Positions 11,911-22,199 of a stretch of DNA of 64,000 nt are shown here, in pieces (position 1 is the stretch's first letter; each line of letters begins with the position of its first letter). The notes beneath the pieces were generated by a model that worked only from the letters and a program-made list of their open reading frames with translations, ran no database searches and was not told the origin of the DNA. The stretch spans positions 21,379 to 85,378 of the forward strand of contig JAUIRK010000842.1 in the NCBI GenBank assembly GCA_030549495.1, in the 5' to 3' direction. This DNA is from Nectonema munidae (Eukaryota > Nematomorpha > Nectonematoida > Nectonematidae). Both the position numbers and the translations under genes were made by a program.

Positions 11911-13998
11911 AACCTTTATGTTATGAGAGTTTACTCAGATAATTCTTTTACAAATTAATTAGCAATTGTATCTTGGAAAACTTTTTTTTAATTAGCTTAT
12001 TTATAAGGTATTTTAATTTTTGTTTCAAAATTTCTACAAATTTGTTTCAAATTATATCTCATATTTCAGTCAAAATTTAAATAAAACAATTTTAAGTATT
12101 TTTGTTCTTATTTTAATTTTTGATTTGATTTCGCCTCACCAAATTTAATGTGATTTTGTTTCAAAAAATAACAAAAAATAATGAAACTTTTTTAGGATAG
12201 CGATGAATAAAACGACTAAAAGGTTTTCTAATTTAACTATAGAGAAAATGAAGTGTTTTTTTTGTTCAAAAGGATATCTAACTATAATTAAGCAATTTTG
12301 GTACTGTAACGACCCCAACTCTACTAGATAACAATTGAAGATGTTTCTCGTTCAATTCTTTTCAAACCTGTTTGGATATTCTTTCATCATTTGAAATATT
12401 TTAATCAAATTTATTACTATATTATTTTATTCAAAGTTAGACTGAGATTTGATGCTAACATTAGTCTATGAATGATTTAATGAATTGTTAGCATTTTCGG
12501 TTAAGATTTTTTTTAAAGTTTAAGCATATCTATGTTTTACCGTCACGTTTGGAACTCTATTTGTAGTTGTTGATATAACATTTCTAACTGGAATTTTATT
12601 ATCATGTCTGAATAATTAAAAAAATATTGTTTGTAGTAATGGATGAAATCAGTGGTTTACATAATATTTCTTAAAACACCAGTTAAACGGAAACTTTAAA
12701 TTAAGTAAAAGTGAAGTCATCTTTAACAGTTATTTCATCAAAAGTTAAAAAAAGTTTTTCAGAAAAATTGTTAGTAATTGATCTTCTATGTGTCATTAAT
12801 TGAATGAATTGGGCGTTTAGGATGTCATTACTAAAAGCAGCATTTTGTTCTGCTTTGAGTTCGATTTTGTATCAAAAAGTTTATTTTGACAGTTCCTAGT
12901 TTCCCTATTTTGCTCGTCACATAATTTTAAACTTCTTTTTCTTATATCTACTTCTATATATACTACTTCTTTACAGGTTATTATTAAGATCTTTCTTGAT
13001 ATTTTAAAAATAAAATTTTTTATCCTATTTATTTTGAACATTATTATTAAATAAAAAAAAATAAAATTCAAATAACATTAATAATCAATATTTTCTTTGA
13101 GGAATTTGTTGACAAACTAGCAAAACTAGTGTGGAGGAAAAATATTTGAAAATGTCAAATTAATATTAGATTTACTTTAGGGACGTTCCATATCAATTCT
13201 GCGAGCCATTTTTTCAACCTTTTGTTTTAGAACAAGTTAACGATGTTTATTTCAACTTCATACGTCATGTAGTTCTCGAGATGTAAACTCTCAAAGTTGG
13301 TTCAAAAGGACCATCTTTGTAAATATTGAGAATACTTGAAGCTGAAAATCTTTGCCACCGTTGTAGCTACAGGCATTAATTTAGTATCATTTTGAAGCTA
13401 TTAGAATGCTCTACAATGTCAGCCTTTCAAATTTTTTTAAAAGGTCAAACAAAAACGACCTTTAAATTGACCTTTGCCCCAAAGAGGTCATTTGACGTAG
13501 AAATCGATTTTTCTGTAACTTTGCCTAAAACTTTGTACATGTGTAATATTGCAAAAAATTTTTTTGGGGAAAATCGTATTTTGTGCACTACAATGCAACA
13601 TATATCAGCACAACTTAACCAAAAATGCAACGATTTCCTATTTACTCACTGTATTTTGCGAATTACATAAATAGTATATCTTCTAAAACCTCAAGAGGTG
13701 TGAAAAGAAGTACACGTGCGTGTCGCTTTTACCCGATAAATGCATAACAAATAAATGTAGTTGAAAAAAAGGTATTCACTGGTATAATGTCTGCTTTTTA
13801 AGAAATTACTTTTTACAAGAAGTTATCTAAATCTCGAAAGACATTCTTCTATTATTTCACAATGGCTATCTTTCACGAAAGACAGTATAATAATTCCCAG
13901 ATTCAAATGCCTACTACTTTTTTATGTTTGCCTAGTGTGATTGAGATTTAATAAGTCAAGGGCTTTGTAAATACTTAATGTTAATATAATGGTTAGAA
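11911..13998. other. Intronic stretch, one unexplained open segment
   Basis: Mostly AT-rich and without features. The part at 13190-13670 has a somewhat higher G+C content and a 92-codon frame (13392-13670) with no family I recognise. It could be an old repeat. There are no splice-site pairs in phase with barentsz. Confidence 0.4.
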
Positions 13999-14013
13999 GG
14001 ATCACGAGTATAA

Positions 14014-14165
14014 GTAAAGTATTGAAGGGTCATTTGCCTGAAATAAAAAGAGGAAACAAAAAGAGTAAAGTTCCAAACAAATTTATTCCAACAAAAGTTT
14101 CAAACAAATTTAATCGCAAATTCCTTTTATTTAAATAAAAAATATGTTTGAAACTTTACTCTTTT
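14014..14165. mobile_element. Small MITE flanked by a GATCACGAGTATA duplication
   Basis: The segment is bracketed by the same 13 bases, GATCACGAGTATA, at about 14001-14013 and 14167-14179. Inside it, AAAAAGAGTAAAGTTCCAAAC (about 14058) is mirrored by GTTTGAAACTTTACTCTTTTT near the right edge. The inverted match and flanking duplication suggest an inserted short inverted-repeat element. The family is unknown, and the duplication is long for common DNA transposons. Confidence 0.5.
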
Positions 14166-14187
14166 TGATCACGAGTATATATATACG

Positions 14188-15181
14188 ATTTTTAGTTCTA
14201 AACGGTCTTTTTTAAATTCTAAAGTGTCTTTTTTAAATTCGAAAGTGTCTTTTTTAATTCTAAAATGTCTTTTTTAAATTCTAAAGTATCTTTTTTAAAT
14301 TCTAAAGTGTCTTTTTTGATTTTACTTTTCTGAATAAGCTTTGAGGTCTTGTTTCTAATAAATGCGGGTAATATTATGTGCGATTGTCAGGTTCTGTAGA
14401 CGTGTTGAAAGATACATTGATAATAATTTTCTATTTGATCACTTCATTAGCATCAAATAAAGTGTTGTGTATAAAATACGAGTTTTTAAAACATGTTTTA
14501 TAAATATTGAAGCAAACCTTACTTAATTTCTGTTTTGCAAAATTTTTGATTTTTGAGAATGCCAGCTCAATTTGATTCAGCATGTAACTATAAGGAGACA
14601 AAAACTTCAAAATTTGTCCATCTGAAGTTATTAAGTTTTCGATAGTTTGAGTTTTGCGTTATCCACAATTAGCCAGCAGGTTTTTAGGTTACTTATCTTA
14701 GATAGCAGTTCGATCAAAAATTCTGCAAACTTTTTTGAATTACAGGCCCCATCATTGATAATTTTGTAATGAACTACTCCGCTTTCCCTCATTGCTGCTA
14801 TCAATGTTACATTTTTTCCTAAAAATGAAAAAAAATTGAAGAATTTTTGATCTAACTGCTATCTAAAATAAGTAACCTAAAAACCTGCCTGCTGAATCCA
14901 ATTGAGCTGGCATTCTCAAAAATCAAAAATTTTGCAAAACAGAAATTAAGTAAGGTTTGCTTCAATATTTATAAAACATGTTTTAAAAACTTTTATTTTA
15001 GACACAACACTTTCTTTCATGCTAGATGAAGTGATAAAATAGAAAATTATTATCAGTGTATCTTTCAACACGTCTACAGAACCTGACAATCGCACATAAT
15101 ATTACCCGCATTTATTAGAAACAAGACTTCAAAGCTTATTCAGAAAAGTAAAATCAAAAAAGACCGTTTAGAACTAAAAAT
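14188..15181. mobile_element. Palindromic foldback element with a DDE_3/IS630-like transposase fragment
   Basis: The two ends are reverse complements: ATTTTTAGTTCTAAACGGTC at 14188 and GACCGTTTAGAACTAAAAAT ending at 15181. The arms (left about 14188-14725, right about 14839-15181) match through most of their length. The right arm lacks about 85 bp (equivalent to 14581-14667) and the phrase expansion. The left arm begins with about six to seven tandem copies of a ~21-bp phrase, TTTTTTAAATTCTAAAGTGTC, where the right arm has essentially one. On the minus strand the centre and left arm encode NVTLIAAMRESGVVHYKI, then CWLIVDNA, then LNQIELAFSKIKNFAKQ. This is the pattern of DDE_3/IS630-Tc1-like transposases (second Asp in DNA, then the LNPIE-type Glu). 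The right arm repeats the C-terminal part on the + strand as LLNPIELAFSKIKNFAKQ. It is thus two inverted partial copies, not an active gene. It lies in barentsz intron 3. Confidence 0.75.
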
Positions 15182-15324
15182 GGTATAGCTTTCAGATTTG
15201 ATCAATACTATCAGAATCGTAAATAACCCTTACCAGAGAATCGTTTGTGAGGTATCGTTAAAATATACCTAGAAGTAGTTGGGAGATAAGTTATATTAGC
15301 GGCGTTTTTTAAAAGTTGACTTGT

Positions 15325-16045
15325 GATACAGTCAACCCCCCCCCCCCCCCCCCTTCCATATTCGCTGGGGTTAGCTTCCATGACTAACCAAGAATAATGA
15401 AAATCCGCGAATACTTGTAAACTCTCTGAAAGTAACTTATAGCAAATTATTTTGATTGTATGTAAAAATTCGATACGTTTTAGACTATTAATTTGAACAT
15501 TTTAGCATCGTTTAACCCATTTTACAACTTTATTTAGATATTCTATACTCAAACTTGTCTATACGAAAATGTTAAGTTCTGTTTTATATAACTTAAGTTT
15601 TAAAAAATTACTTACAGAGTTGCCATAATTGTATAGAAATGGAATAAAAATTATACTCATAACGAAATAATTAAAACTCTGATTACTTGAGTTTCTCATA
15701 TAAGAAAAATTTCTTAACACTAAATTTAAAAACATTTGCAGCAAAGATAATAAAATGAAGTAATTTCACAAGTTTTATTTATGCAAATAAAGTTTACTAA
15801 ATAAAAATAACAAATATAATCAAAACTTTAAAATAATGTTTGATGAAAATAGAGATTGTACAAAATAGATGATTAGATATATTTTCTCTGATGCTACATC
15901 TTCCTTTTTATCATCTTCAAGAATTGAATCATTAGTCTTTTTTACAGGGTGTAAAAACATAGTGATAGGAAGTTGAGCTTGAAATTTTCCACATGTAGCT
16001 ATATCTCTGCAAAAAACCGCGAATTATAACAAGGATAATATAACA
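15325..16045. mobile_element. Probable non-autonomous mariner/pogo-like element with an 18-base C run
   Basis: The left end is CAGTCAACCCC, interrupted by a pure run of 18 C (15336-15353), then TATTCGCTGGGGTTAG and AAAATCCGCGAATAC (about 15410). Near 16010-16030 the phrase AAAAAACCGCGAATTATA looks like the matching inner repeat. TA precedes the left end. Such CAGTCAACCC...TCCGCGAATA termini recall short non-autonomous TA-target elements, but the right terminus is not clean. Between them I see no gene. The putative right end lies only about 30 bp before a barentsz exon acceptor. Confidence 0.4.
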
Positions 16046-16075
16046 TCTGTTAAATGTAAATATTCATTTATTTAG

Positions 16076-16524
16076 GAAACCAAAGATTCCAAAAGAGTGG
16101 GCATTCCAGAGAAATGGAGGGTATAAAATCTGAAAAGAATAATTCAGCTGGAGATATAGGAAAATCGTATTCCAAGTCGAGACCTGTTAAAAAGTTTATT
16201 TCTCAACCCAAGCCCAATGATGAATATGCTATTGAAGTTTTCGATAACGCAAGTGAAGAAATCACAGCACCGCATGAATCGCAATCTAGCCGTGCTCCTC
16301 TTCAACAGAGTCGTGAGACTTCGGCGAAAAGCTTTGTTAAGGCCAAAGACATACAACACTCAAATCAGAATCGACAAGTTTTCAGAGATAGCAACGAAAA
16401 CAAGGCTGTGGATCAAAACAAGTCACATCACAAACCTCGTTATGGCCACGAACAAAATTATCCGAAAGAACAGGAACAAGAGAAACAACACAAATTCCTC
16501 TCATTTTACGATTCTTCCTATCAA
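16076..16524 (+). CDS. btz: barentsz/CASC3, long hydrophilic exon
   Basis: The acceptor TTTATTTAG ends at 16075. The phase-1 G from 8006 plus GA gives GGA (Gly), and 149 further codons follow. The donor is CAA/GTTATT at 16525, phase 0. A frame stop (TAA) lies only two codons beyond the donor. The peptide is Gln/Ser/Lys-rich and disordered, with SKSRPVKKFISQPKPNDEYA and KPRYGHEQNYPKEQEQEKQ, as expected for the low-complexity middle of Barentsz proteins. The donor is weak at positions +3 to +6, but it is the only phase-0 GT near the end and it fits the next exon. The 420-nt open run in AT-rich surroundings strongly supports coding. Confidence 0.75.
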
Positions 16525-16882
16525 GTTATTTAATTGATATACTGAATATTTTTCCGCATATATGAATCCTATCCTCAATTCGAATATTTGAATAAGGAAC
16601 GATCTTAAGTATTAACAAAAACTCTGTGATTCTTACTAACCATATCATATTACAAATTGGTTGAAACTGCTTTTAAGAAATAATTTTAACTGGATATGTT
16701 TGGCACTATTTTTCAACCAAGTTTTCAAATATATTTGATATTTTAATAAAATTTCCTCCATTTAGTTTGTTTTTATTTTACACAGAAATGGTCAAAGTTA
16801 TCCATATCTCAATGATAGACTTATCGTATCTTTATCTCAGGCAAGAATTATACAATTTCGCAGAATATTAGGAAAGGGGTTC

Positions 16883-17170
16883 TGTGACATTTCATAACTC
16901 GACACTTCATCATAGGACACTCAATCAGGGGAAATTTCATCATCGACACTTCACCACCAATACCTTTCATCAATCGACTTTTCAATTTCATTAAATTTTA
17001 TCTTCCCGACTTTGGAAATGTATTAGGTGATAATAAATTTTGTGATTGATGAACAATCGCTAACTCTCAATGATGAATTGTCTTAGAGATGAAAATACAA
17101 GGAGTTAAGTATATAATGGGGAAATGTGGTGTGATTAGATGATTTTTAGGGTGATGAAAAGTCGCAACAC
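16883..17170. repeat. Phrase-repeat segment (TTCATCATCGACAC type), inverted
   Basis: The left half (16883-16990) repeats variants of a TTTCATCAT-CGACACTTCA phrase. The right half (about 17040-17165) carries reversed variants such as GATTGATGAACAATCGC and GTGATGAAAAGTCGC. It resembles the other phrase-repeat foldbacks in the window in design, but with different sequence. No TSD was resolved. It lies in barentsz intron 4. Confidence 0.4.
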
Positions 17171-18110
17171 CAAGAAATCTTATAAATTTTATTGGGTAAA
17201 CTAAAAATTTAGATTTGCATACTTATCCTACCTCTACAAGTGAGTGTGAATAATACGTTGGTAGTAATTGTTTATACCCTTTTTTTGTAACTTTCGTAAA
17301 ATTTCAAACTAAAACTTGGCTACTATAATATCACTATTTGAGTTATCTTTACACTATCTCTATATATACAGAGTGACATAGCGTTGAAAATTTTAAATGG
17401 TGTGGCAGTAAAAATATGTTGTAATACAACACAATATCGAAAGTGCAAAAAAATATAAAAATAGTAAAAATTTGTATCCAGATAGTCTTTACAAAAAATG
17501 TAGACGTTTTTCATAAGGTTTTGTATATAGAAAATTTTAAATACTAAAGAATTATTTTAAAAAATCCAACCCTCTCAAATTTTGTGTTAAATTATTATCT
17601 TCAAATCATATATACTTATGGAAAATAGGAAGACTAGTAAAAATTACCTAAATATTCTGAATTTTTGTCATTTTATTTTCTGGTGCAAGATAGATGATCA
17701 TAATGCTTCCTAGAAAATACGCACTGGATAAAAACAAAAATGTAATGAAAAAAAGTATCTGAAAAATTAAACAGGAAGATAAATACAGAGAGCCAATTTT
17801 TTAATCTCGTTGTCTTAGTTGTCTTACTTATTAATTGTAATTAATGACTTGATCAAAATATTTTTACTTAAGCGGATTACCTGAAAAATAAAAGCAAGTT
17901 CAAAGTATCCTCAATTTTGAACTTATTTTAATCACTCAAAAAGTGATCTATTTTTTGTCTTCCCACAGATGACTCTTTATAGTAATTCATTGAACATCGA
18001 TTTATGGGAGGTGAACCATCTCCGGAAAGGAGGGGATTCGTTTCCTAAAATCGTACATTTATGTATATAGTAGTCGCAAACCTTTTTACAGTAGGTTTGT
18101 CTTTCCGTTG
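17171..18110. other. Intronic AT-rich stretch, nothing recognised
   Basis: No exon-like segment, terminal repeat or protein motif seen between the phrase-repeat segment and the hAT MITE. Confidence 0.4.
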
Positions 18111-18118
18111 GTTTAAAC

Positions 18119-18409
18119 CAGGGATCGACAAAACTTTTTTACCCGTTGACCCCTTCATAGAACATTTGTCTTCACATCGACCCCAACTCCATATGGAAAT
18201 CTTTCATAAAAACATTAATCAATGTCCAACAATAATTAAGAGAAAAAATACAAACTAAAAATGTTTCATATATCCTAAACCATACAATGTCCTAAAGAAA
18301 AAGGAGATTTATTACTACTATAAAGTAAAAAAAGCATAGAACAATTTGGTAGGTTTGTCTATCTTATCGACCCCTAAAGATCTGTTATTGACCACTTTGC
18401 CGACCCCTG
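18119..18409. mobile_element. hAT MITE with 8-bp target duplication
   Basis: The left end is CAGGGATCGACAAA (18119). The right end is GCCGACCCCTG (to 18409), whose reverse complement starts CAGGGGTCGGC. Flanks are GTTTAAAC (18111-18118) and GTTTAGAC (18410-18417), an 8-bp target duplication with one change, as hAT elements make. The element is 291 bp and has no transposase. An inner copy of the CGACCCCTAAAG phrase near 18369 echoes the end. It lies in barentsz intron 4. Confidence 0.85.
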
Positions 18410-18417
18410 GTTTAGAC

Positions 18418-20337
18418 AGACCACTGATAGATACTCGAAATCTTAAGTTCTCTTGCATTTGAGCATCATAACTAATCGAATACTCGGTAAAAGATTCGTT
18501 TTGACTATTGCCGCCTTTGAGAATTTTTGTAGTTCTCTCGATAATATTTGAACTGGCATTTAGTTGGTGATATGCACGAGTGTCAGGCAACGATCTGCCA
18601 TTGACTAATTTTGATGATCATTGACTATTATTACGGTCTTCAATCAATTTTAAGTGATAAGATAACACGTATTCAATCATCATCACTAACGGTACACTCC
18701 GTAAAAGATCCATTTTGGCTATTAAAACTTCATCAGTTTCACTTTAGGATATTAAACGCCCTTTGAGAACTTCTGATGTTTTGTCGCCTAACAGGAACTT
18801 TTTGGCCGAGTGAATTTATCTATTATAATTTTCATCAAATTCTTCGCATAATTGTGAAGATAAATAATTTGAAGATTTATAGTTTTTAATAAATCATCAT
18901 GGATTTCTCTGAAAGTAGAATTTATAGCTATACAAAACTTGATAAATTCATGCCATTTATCAGATTTATATTAACTCGGCGATATGACATTTCAAATTAA
19001 AAAAATATATAATACTTTTAAAAAATCTTCAAATAATTGGGGTTTTTGATGAAAATAGAGTAGTAAACACGATCTAAAATAGAACAGGTTACGCCATTTT
19101 TTTGTTTTACATTTTCCCATTAGGACATGTAAAGACAGTGATCACTACTCATTACATGTAATAAGGCCTTTATCCCCCCTTATTGCTTTTCACCGTTTAT
19201 TGAAACCGATGGTCACAGTGCCCTTTCTATCGCTAGATATGCTATACTCTAACCAAGTGAAGGTTTTATACCATGGCTCTAAAATGTTCTCTTCTATATC
19301 TTTGGGGAAGAGAATTCTTGTTTGATTCGTATACAATATTGCCTTTCCCAATATTTTTCTCCCCCGTTATTCTGATATTCACATTCCGACGCGAATACTG
19401 TTTTCATCAAACCAAATGCTTACACGTCTGTCTGTATAATTTGTTAATCCGACAAACGAATCATGTAATCGTATTTTTGTGACAGCTGTCTAAGACTAGA
19501 AAAGACGACTTTTTTTCTACCTAAAAAAGTCAATGGATTGTATACGAACATAAAAGTTAAAAGGGACAAAAATAAACAATTTAAAAACATTGCTATAAAA
19601 TAGAGGCGAAATATGTATTATAAGTGACACAAATCTAAAGCTATTTGTTTTACAGACTTTTCTCAGGAGCTAAAACCCATGTGAACCACCAAAGCAAAAA
19701 AACTGAATTATCTTAATTCATAAAATTTTATTAAATTTAACCCAAATCCTCGAAGGTATTTATTGCCATTAACCTTGAAAATATCTCTTTCTGACTAAAA
19801 AAGCTTTTGAAAAATGTTAAAGGCTCAATGGGCTTCCATGGCTTTTCTACTGTTAACTGACAGTCAAAGTAATTGAAACAAATATGACAGCAACAGAATA
19901 GGCAAATATCAACACAGCTATCGAGAAAGGAAAAAAGATGATAGAGGAAGAAATCATCTCCCTGAGAGGACCATATACAACAGAAGATACTGATACAATG
20001 TTGAATGGGAATGATTATGAAACCACACCTCCCACTTACTTATTCAAGACACGGACTTTTCAGAGCCCTGTAGTTCATCAACTGCGATTCTCAGTTACAT
20101 GCTCATCACTAAAACAGCACAGATTTACTGTAGACATCATATAGCAGCTTCTCAACAAAAAGCAAAGATGATTTAATATGTCATAAATAATATAAATATT
20201 TTATAATGTACTACTTTGTGTATTTTCATTGGGTCTGAACCGGAAAACAGACTCACTATATAAAGGCCATAGACAAGATATCGATCTATCACAAAGAAAG
20301 GCAGGAGCTAAAAGGATTCTCGCAACTTCTCCTCTCA
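18418..20337. other. Intronic stretch with one unexplained short open frame
   Basis: Nothing is recognised with confidence. A 68-codon frame at 19938-20144 begins MIEEEIISLRGPY and has no splice sites that fit barentsz phases. It may be repeat debris. Confidence 0.4.
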
Positions 20338-20869
20338 CTAACTGTCAACAAGCCTGGATCATATCTAGTTATATCTAGATTCAGTACTGAGACACTTTGC
20401 CACTTAAAATTAAAATTTTAAATATATGAATGTAAAAATTGTTATCAACGAAATGTTACCAAGCCAGATTACTAAGATAGGAAAGCAAAGAAACATCTTA
20501 TATCATCTTCATATTATTGCTCACTACACATATATTCAGTTAATAAAGTATATTGTTTGAAAATACATTTACGACTTGGATCTAGGGATTGACAGGTAAC
20601 AAATCGAGAATTTAAATAGAAATTGAGTCTAAACTATTTGAAAGAAAATTTCTAGATTTATATGAATTAACTAATGATACGGAGTAATTACATGATAATG
20701 AATTAGTTTGTACAGAAAATAATACAAGAAGTGCAAAATAAACTCTATACAAATTTAACACATTAGATCTAATAAAGAGCAGACAATAATTAAGTTATAG
20801 AAGATACACTAGGATACTTCAATAGTTTTTTTAAGCTGTATCTAATGGATTAAAGCCAATTTTACTTAA

Positions 20870-20999
20870 CCCTTTCGTGACCAGTGTTTCATATATAGTA
20901 CATAAACAATTTTACCTTCGTCTGCTTTTTCAAATAGTTTTGTATAGGAATCTTCTGCTTTTTAACAAATATTGTCTTATTTTTCTGGTCACGAAAGGG
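20870..20999. mobile_element. 130-bp MITE with perfect TTAA target sites
   Basis: Termini CCCTTTCGTGACCAG (20870-20884) and CTGGTCACGAAAGGG (20985-20999) are perfect inverted repeats. TTAA stands on both sides (20866-20869 and 21000-21003). The element is non-coding. The TTAA target and CCC start are typical of piggyBac-derived MITEs. Inside are two CTGCTTTTT motifs. Confidence 0.88.
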
Positions 21000-21150
21000 T
21001 TAAGACAAATCTAACATAACCATTATCCACAATATCACAACTTGTATGAAAAAAATTACAAGCATTGACTTACTTATAAGTTTTATAGGCAATAAGTTTG
21101 AAGGAAATCGTAAAAACATTGTGAACTATTAAAAGCAATCTTGATATTAA

Positions 21151-21270
21151 TCCTTTGAGGACCAGAATTTTGAAAAATAATCGTCTGTTTTTTTTCAATG
21201 AAATTTTGTATGTTGTAAGCAGACGATTATTATTTCTTGGTACACCGGTGTCATACTAATCCTCAAAGGG
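21151..21270. mobile_element. 120-bp MITE, (C/T)CCTTTGAGGACC termini
   Basis: The left end TCCTTTGAGGACCAG follows TTAA (21147-21150). The right end is ATCCTCAAAGGG, followed by TTTA. An internal inverted pair, AATCGTCTG and CAGACGATT, forms a second hairpin. It has the same terminal type as the element at 6176-6279. It is nested in R1 copy b. Confidence 0.8.
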
Positions 21271-21988
21271 TTTAAAAAAACAACCATTAAATAAAATGAA
21301 TATCTAAGGATAAAGGTGCCATAAATTTGAATTCTTGCTTGAAAGAATTGATTGTTTAAATTATATTTAGCAAATATAAATAGATTTTAAATAACCATTG
21401 AAAGACTTAGCCTTAAAACAAGAAAAGTAATATGGGGTAGTCCACTCGCGAGCCAAACAAGTCTATTAAATTATATAAATTAATGGAAGATTTCAAAAAA
21501 AGTTTTACTGTCTACTCTAAAGTGCAAAGCTTCTTTCACATTCACATGAGGTGAGTAGAAGAATTGCAATTATTTTGAACCATGTGCAAATACTCAAAAA
21601 AAGTAAATTTGGACGTGTGGAATCTTGTATTTTTTAAGATTTTTGACTGCATACTTTCACTTGTTTATGAATTTATTCCTCAATCCAAAAAACAATTTCT
21701 TGAATGATGCGTATAAGCCAAAAAATTGTTTCATCTGTCGAAGCAGTTTTTTCAATAACTATCAAATCATATTTAAATTTATTTTTACCCCTAATATGAA
21801 TTCAGCTTTTAAGAAGCCTCTATCGTGAAATAACTTTATCATTTCTAAAAATTATTAAAAAATATCGTGATATGCGAACTGACGCTTATCGATTCAGTTC
21901 ACCTACAATAAAGAAAAGATAGCAATTGCAACAAATTCCTTATCCTCGCTAATGATACTGATTTCGGGTATTTTTTTCATTTAAGCAG

Positions 21989-22139
21989 CCGCCATCTCAA
22001 TCATCGCCACCAATGTACCTTCCTGTCCAGCTCCCATCAAATAATGAAGATTATTGCAGAGTGAACGAAACACCTAATGAATCCTACCTACATCACTACT
22101 CCGCACAAGCATCTCACAACCAACCTGCATTCAATCCAT
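21989..22139 (+). CDS. btz: barentsz/CASC3, Pro/Asn-rich exon
   Basis: The acceptor TTTAAGCAG ends at 21988 and entry is phase 0, matching the previous exon. The frame reads PPSQSSPPMYLPVQLPSNNE, then YLHHYSAQASHNQPAFNP. The donor CCAT/GTACTA at 22140 leaves phase 1, which fits the exon at 23966. Composition (Pro, Ser, Tyr, Asn, Gln) agrees with the disordered C-terminal region of Barentsz proteins, and the G+C content stands above the surroundings. If the donor is not used, the frame ends after six more codons at 22157-22159. Confidence 0.75.
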
Positions 22140-22197
22140 GTACTAATCATTTCTTTTGAGCAGTTCTGGTCAACGTTTTCAGTTGTTCTAAAATAAA
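22140..22197 (+). promoter_or_regulatory. Possible alternative barentsz 3' end (stop plus AATAAA)
   Basis: Reading through the donor at 22140 adds CTNHFF and reaches TGA at 22157-22159. A canonical poly(A) signal AATAAA lies at 22192-22197, 33 nt downstream. This arrangement would allow an intronically polyadenylated short isoform lacking the last C-terminal exons. Use in vivo is an inference. Confidence 0.4.
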
Positions 22198-22199
22198 GC

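Larger units (their letters stand above)
20338..21500. repeat. Dispersed repeat R1, copy b, with two nested MITEs
   Basis: The most complete R1 copy. The left part (TGTCAACAAGCCTGG, then CGAAATGTTACCAAG) matches copy c at about 27324. The middle (ATTGACAGGTA...) matches copy d at about 38686. The AAGAAGTGCAAAATAAAC part matches copies a and d. The right part (AAATTATATTTAGCAAATATA) matches copy a near 4556. Two TTAA MITEs (20870-20999 and 21151-21270) interrupt it and are younger than this R1 insertion. It has no coding sequence and lies in barentsz intron 4. Confidence 0.7.

Noticed and set aside
13392-13670. 92-codon + frame with coding-like look
   Set aside because: No recognisable family and no splice sites in phase with barentsz; possibly repeat debris.
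19938-20144. 68-codon frame starting MIEEEIISLRGPY, tested as a barentsz exon
   Set aside because: No acceptor and donor pair gives a phase that fits the neighbouring exons.
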